Assembly (NCBI GenBank): GCA_031283405.1
Contig: JAITBX010000030.1
Span: 1-6,240 of the forward strand
Reading direction: 5' to 3'
Length of the DNA: 6,240 nt
Source: Burkholderiales bacterium
Lineage (GTDB): Bacteria; Pseudomonadota; Gammaproteobacteria; Burkholderiales; Casimicrobiaceae
The notes beneath the pieces are model-generated. The model did no database searches and was not told where the DNA came from. It saw nothing but the letters and a program-made list of their open reading frames with translations. Shown here piece by piece: positions 5,277-6,240 of this stretch (position 1 is the stretch's first letter; each line of letters starts with the position of its first letter). The translations under genes and the position numbers were made by a program.

Positions 5277-5876
5277 ATGAGCGCCACACTTCTTGCAGCA
5301 TGGATTGTCGGCTTTGTCATCAAAACGGAACCGTTGCCAAGCGGAGCGACACGAGTGACGTTGGACAACGGTCAGATCGGTATCGTGGAAAATCCGCAAA
5401 ATCTTCAAAGTTATGAGCGTTTTCTTTTGCTCAACCTTGACAGGAAACAAGACGGCTTTACCAATGACGGCGTCGCCTTCAAGAAAAATCGGCAAAACAT
5501 CGTCACCGAAATTCGCAAAGCGCGTGTGCGGGTGGGCATAAGCTCCCATTGGGAGCAGCCCTCAAAATCATCCCTCGTTTACGGTTTTTACAAACACTAC
5601 GGCAACGCAGAACAGAGAAAGCGAGATTATGAAGAACCTTATTTGTCAATCGTTTGCCTTCCTACGCCCACGCCTTATGAATTGACACCTCTGCTGTCCG
5701 ACTTTCCAAGCCTCAGTCGCATCGCCGAAGATGCTTCAAAAAACCATAAGCCTGTCGATATCGTGTTTGGAAACCATCCGGCAGAAATCATTGATATCCA
5801 GTTCAGCCAATCGGCGTTCAAAAATCTGCCGGGCAGTTTGCAAGCACACTATTTGTCCGGCGACGATGAGAAATAA
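5277..5876 (+). CDS. Uncharacterised protein with N-terminal hydrophobic segment
   Basis: I do not recognise this 199-residue protein. Residues 4-15 (TLLAAWIVGFVI) are hydrophobic and could be a short membrane anchor or uncleaved signal. The rest is polar and mixed: NPQNLQSYERF around 39-49, a basic stretch at 69-85 (KKNRQ...RKARVRV), the aromatic SSLVYGFYKHYGN (98-110), YLSIVCLPTPTPYEL (122-136), and VDIVFGNHPAEIIDIQF (160-176), which reads like a beta-strand-rich core. A single cysteine lies at 127, and no catalytic motif is evident. AAGG at 5266-5269 lies 7 nt before the ATG. The gene follows the cytochrome terminator by 26 nt in the same direction, so co-transcription would need read-through. 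It is visibly less G+C rich than the his genes, which could indicate a less conserved or acquired gene. The full-length frame, start signal and convergent neighbour support a real gene. Confidence 0.65.
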   Translation: MSATLLAAWIVGFVIKTEPLPSGATRVTLDNGQIGIVENPQNLQSYERFLLLNLDRKQDGFTNDGVAFKKNRQNIVTEIRKARVRVGISSHWEQPSKSSLVYGFYKHYGNAEQRKRDYEEPYLSIVCLPTPTPYELTPLLSDFPSLSRIAEDASKNHKPVDIVFGNHPAEIIDIQFSQSAFKNLPGSLQAHYLSGDDEK

Positions 5877-5899
5877 TATTTTCCGGGTATTGTCTGTCC

Positions 5900-5926
5900 G
5901 GCGGCTCACCCGCCTTTGCCCTTTTT
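5900..5926 (+). terminator. Weak candidate terminator between convergent genes
   Basis: GGCGG (5900-5904) pairs with CCGCC (5910-5914) around CTCAC, followed by TTTGCCCTTTTT. The stem has only 5 bp and the T-run is interrupted. It would end transcripts of the 5277-5876 gene but overlaps the stop codon and last codons of the opposing small gene. Confidence 0.35.
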
Positions 5927-6151
5927 AAACCATCCCTTCCCACTGGCCGTTCCGTCGGCGTTGTACCAAATAACCTCACCGTTGCTGACTTCGCCATCAA
6001 GCAACATCCAGTAAACCACCGCTCGCGGCAAGAGCGGCCACTCGGCGGGCGGTGTTTCACAGTCGTCCGCGGCATCGAACAGCGCGGAAGTGAAATAAGG
6101 CGCCGATAACAGCAGGCCGAGCCAAGTGATATTGGGGAGCTTTTTCGCCAT
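5906..6151 (-). CDS. Small uncharacterised protein with hydrophobic N-terminus
   Basis: This 81-residue protein begins MAKKLPNITWLGLLLSAPYF. A basic start followed by a hydrophobic run (about 8-25) suggests a signal peptide or single membrane anchor, with the remaining 55 or so residues outside the cytoplasm. The C-terminal part (LLDGEVSNGEVIWYNADGTA, 51-70) has a strand-turn-strand look with repeated GEV, and it ends in a basic, Gly-rich tail (GKGWFKKGKGG). There is one cysteine (C31) and no known motif. GAGGA at about 6158-6162 on the minus strand lies 6-7 nt before the ATG, a good ribosome site that singles out this frame. It is convergent with the 5277-5876 gene, with 29 bp between the stops. 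Family and function are unknown to me. Confidence 0.6.
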   Translation of the reverse strand: MAKKLPNITWLGLLLSAPYFTSALFDAADDCETPPAEWPLLPRAVVYWMLLDGEVSNGEVIWYNADGTASGKGWFKKGKGG

Positions 6152-6205
6152 ACCGATTTCCTCGTGGAAGCCTGATTCAATTTTTTATTTGGGGCTTAGG
6201 AAGCA

Positions 6206-6225
6206 AACATGTTCAAAAGCATGCT
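6206..6225. repeat. Two adjacent CATG-centred palindromes
   Basis: AACATGTT (6206-6213) and AGCATGCT (6218-6225) are perfect 8-bp palindromes with centres 12 bp apart. They lie about 55-75 bp upstream of the start of the minus-strand 81-codon gene, where an operator could sit. I found no convincing -35/-10 pair nearby, so function is open. Confidence 0.35.
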
Positions 6226-6240
6226 AACTTCTTGAGATGA

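Noticed and set aside
4011..5549. A 512-codon open frame on the minus strand, antisense to the cytochrome gene
   Set aside because: It lies opposite a gene with eight haem motifs and a signal peptide, runs through the cytochrome terminator and into the next gene, and its product is low-complexity and rich in A, R, H and F. It is a consequence of G+C-biased codon use.
5818..6180. A 120-codon minus-strand frame overlapping both terminal genes
   Set aside because: It conflicts with the 81-codon frame, which has a good GAGGA ribosome site and a hydrophobic N-terminus. It also overlaps the end of the plus-strand gene and its product is Arg/Ser/Thr-rich.

Overview
The window looks like chromosomal DNA from a gammaproteobacterium. 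HisG is the long 299-residue form, very close to the enteric/vibrio type down to its C-terminal VLPIEKMME. The gene order hisG-hisD-hisC matches the start of the classical gammaproteobacterial his operon, and the operon is preceded by a his leader peptide with a transcription attenuator. I cannot name a species.

Left half (1-3460, minus strand): the 5' part of a histidine biosynthesis operon. Reading leftward, a weak candidate promoter (3431-3459) is followed by a 15-codon leader ORF with four consecutive His codons (3352-3399). Next come a set of mutually exclusive RNA stems and an intrinsic terminator (3247-3281), then hisG, hisD and hisC. hisG and hisD are 3 nt apart, hisD and hisC overlap by 4 nt (ATGA), and hisC runs off the left edge. 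The segment logic fits textbook ribosome-mediated attenuation. A ribosome stalled on His codons leaves segment A free, so A:B and the C:D antiterminator can form. A ribosome reaching the leader stop covers A, so B:C and the terminator form.

Middle (3400-3923): a divergent intergenic region of about 520 bp. It holds the his promoter, a C10 homopolymer, a 9-bp AT-rich dyad, a poorly defined plus-strand promoter, and a hairpin that would bury the ribosome binding site of the next gene.

Right half (3924-6240): a plus-strand gene for a secreted c-type cytochrome with eight CxxCH haem sites, whose layout resembles the hydroxylamine oxidoreductase (HAO)-like octahaem family. It ends in a strong intrinsic terminator. 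Then come an unrecognised 199-residue protein with an N-terminal hydrophobic segment (plus strand) and, convergent to it, an unrecognised 81-residue protein with a hydrophobic N-terminus (minus strand). Neither sits in an obvious system with the cytochrome.

The most notable items are the his attenuator, whose leader gene is easily missed because of its size, and the compact stand-alone octahaem cytochrome with a possible translational switch at its start. I found no mobile element, CRISPR array, tRNA or rRNA.
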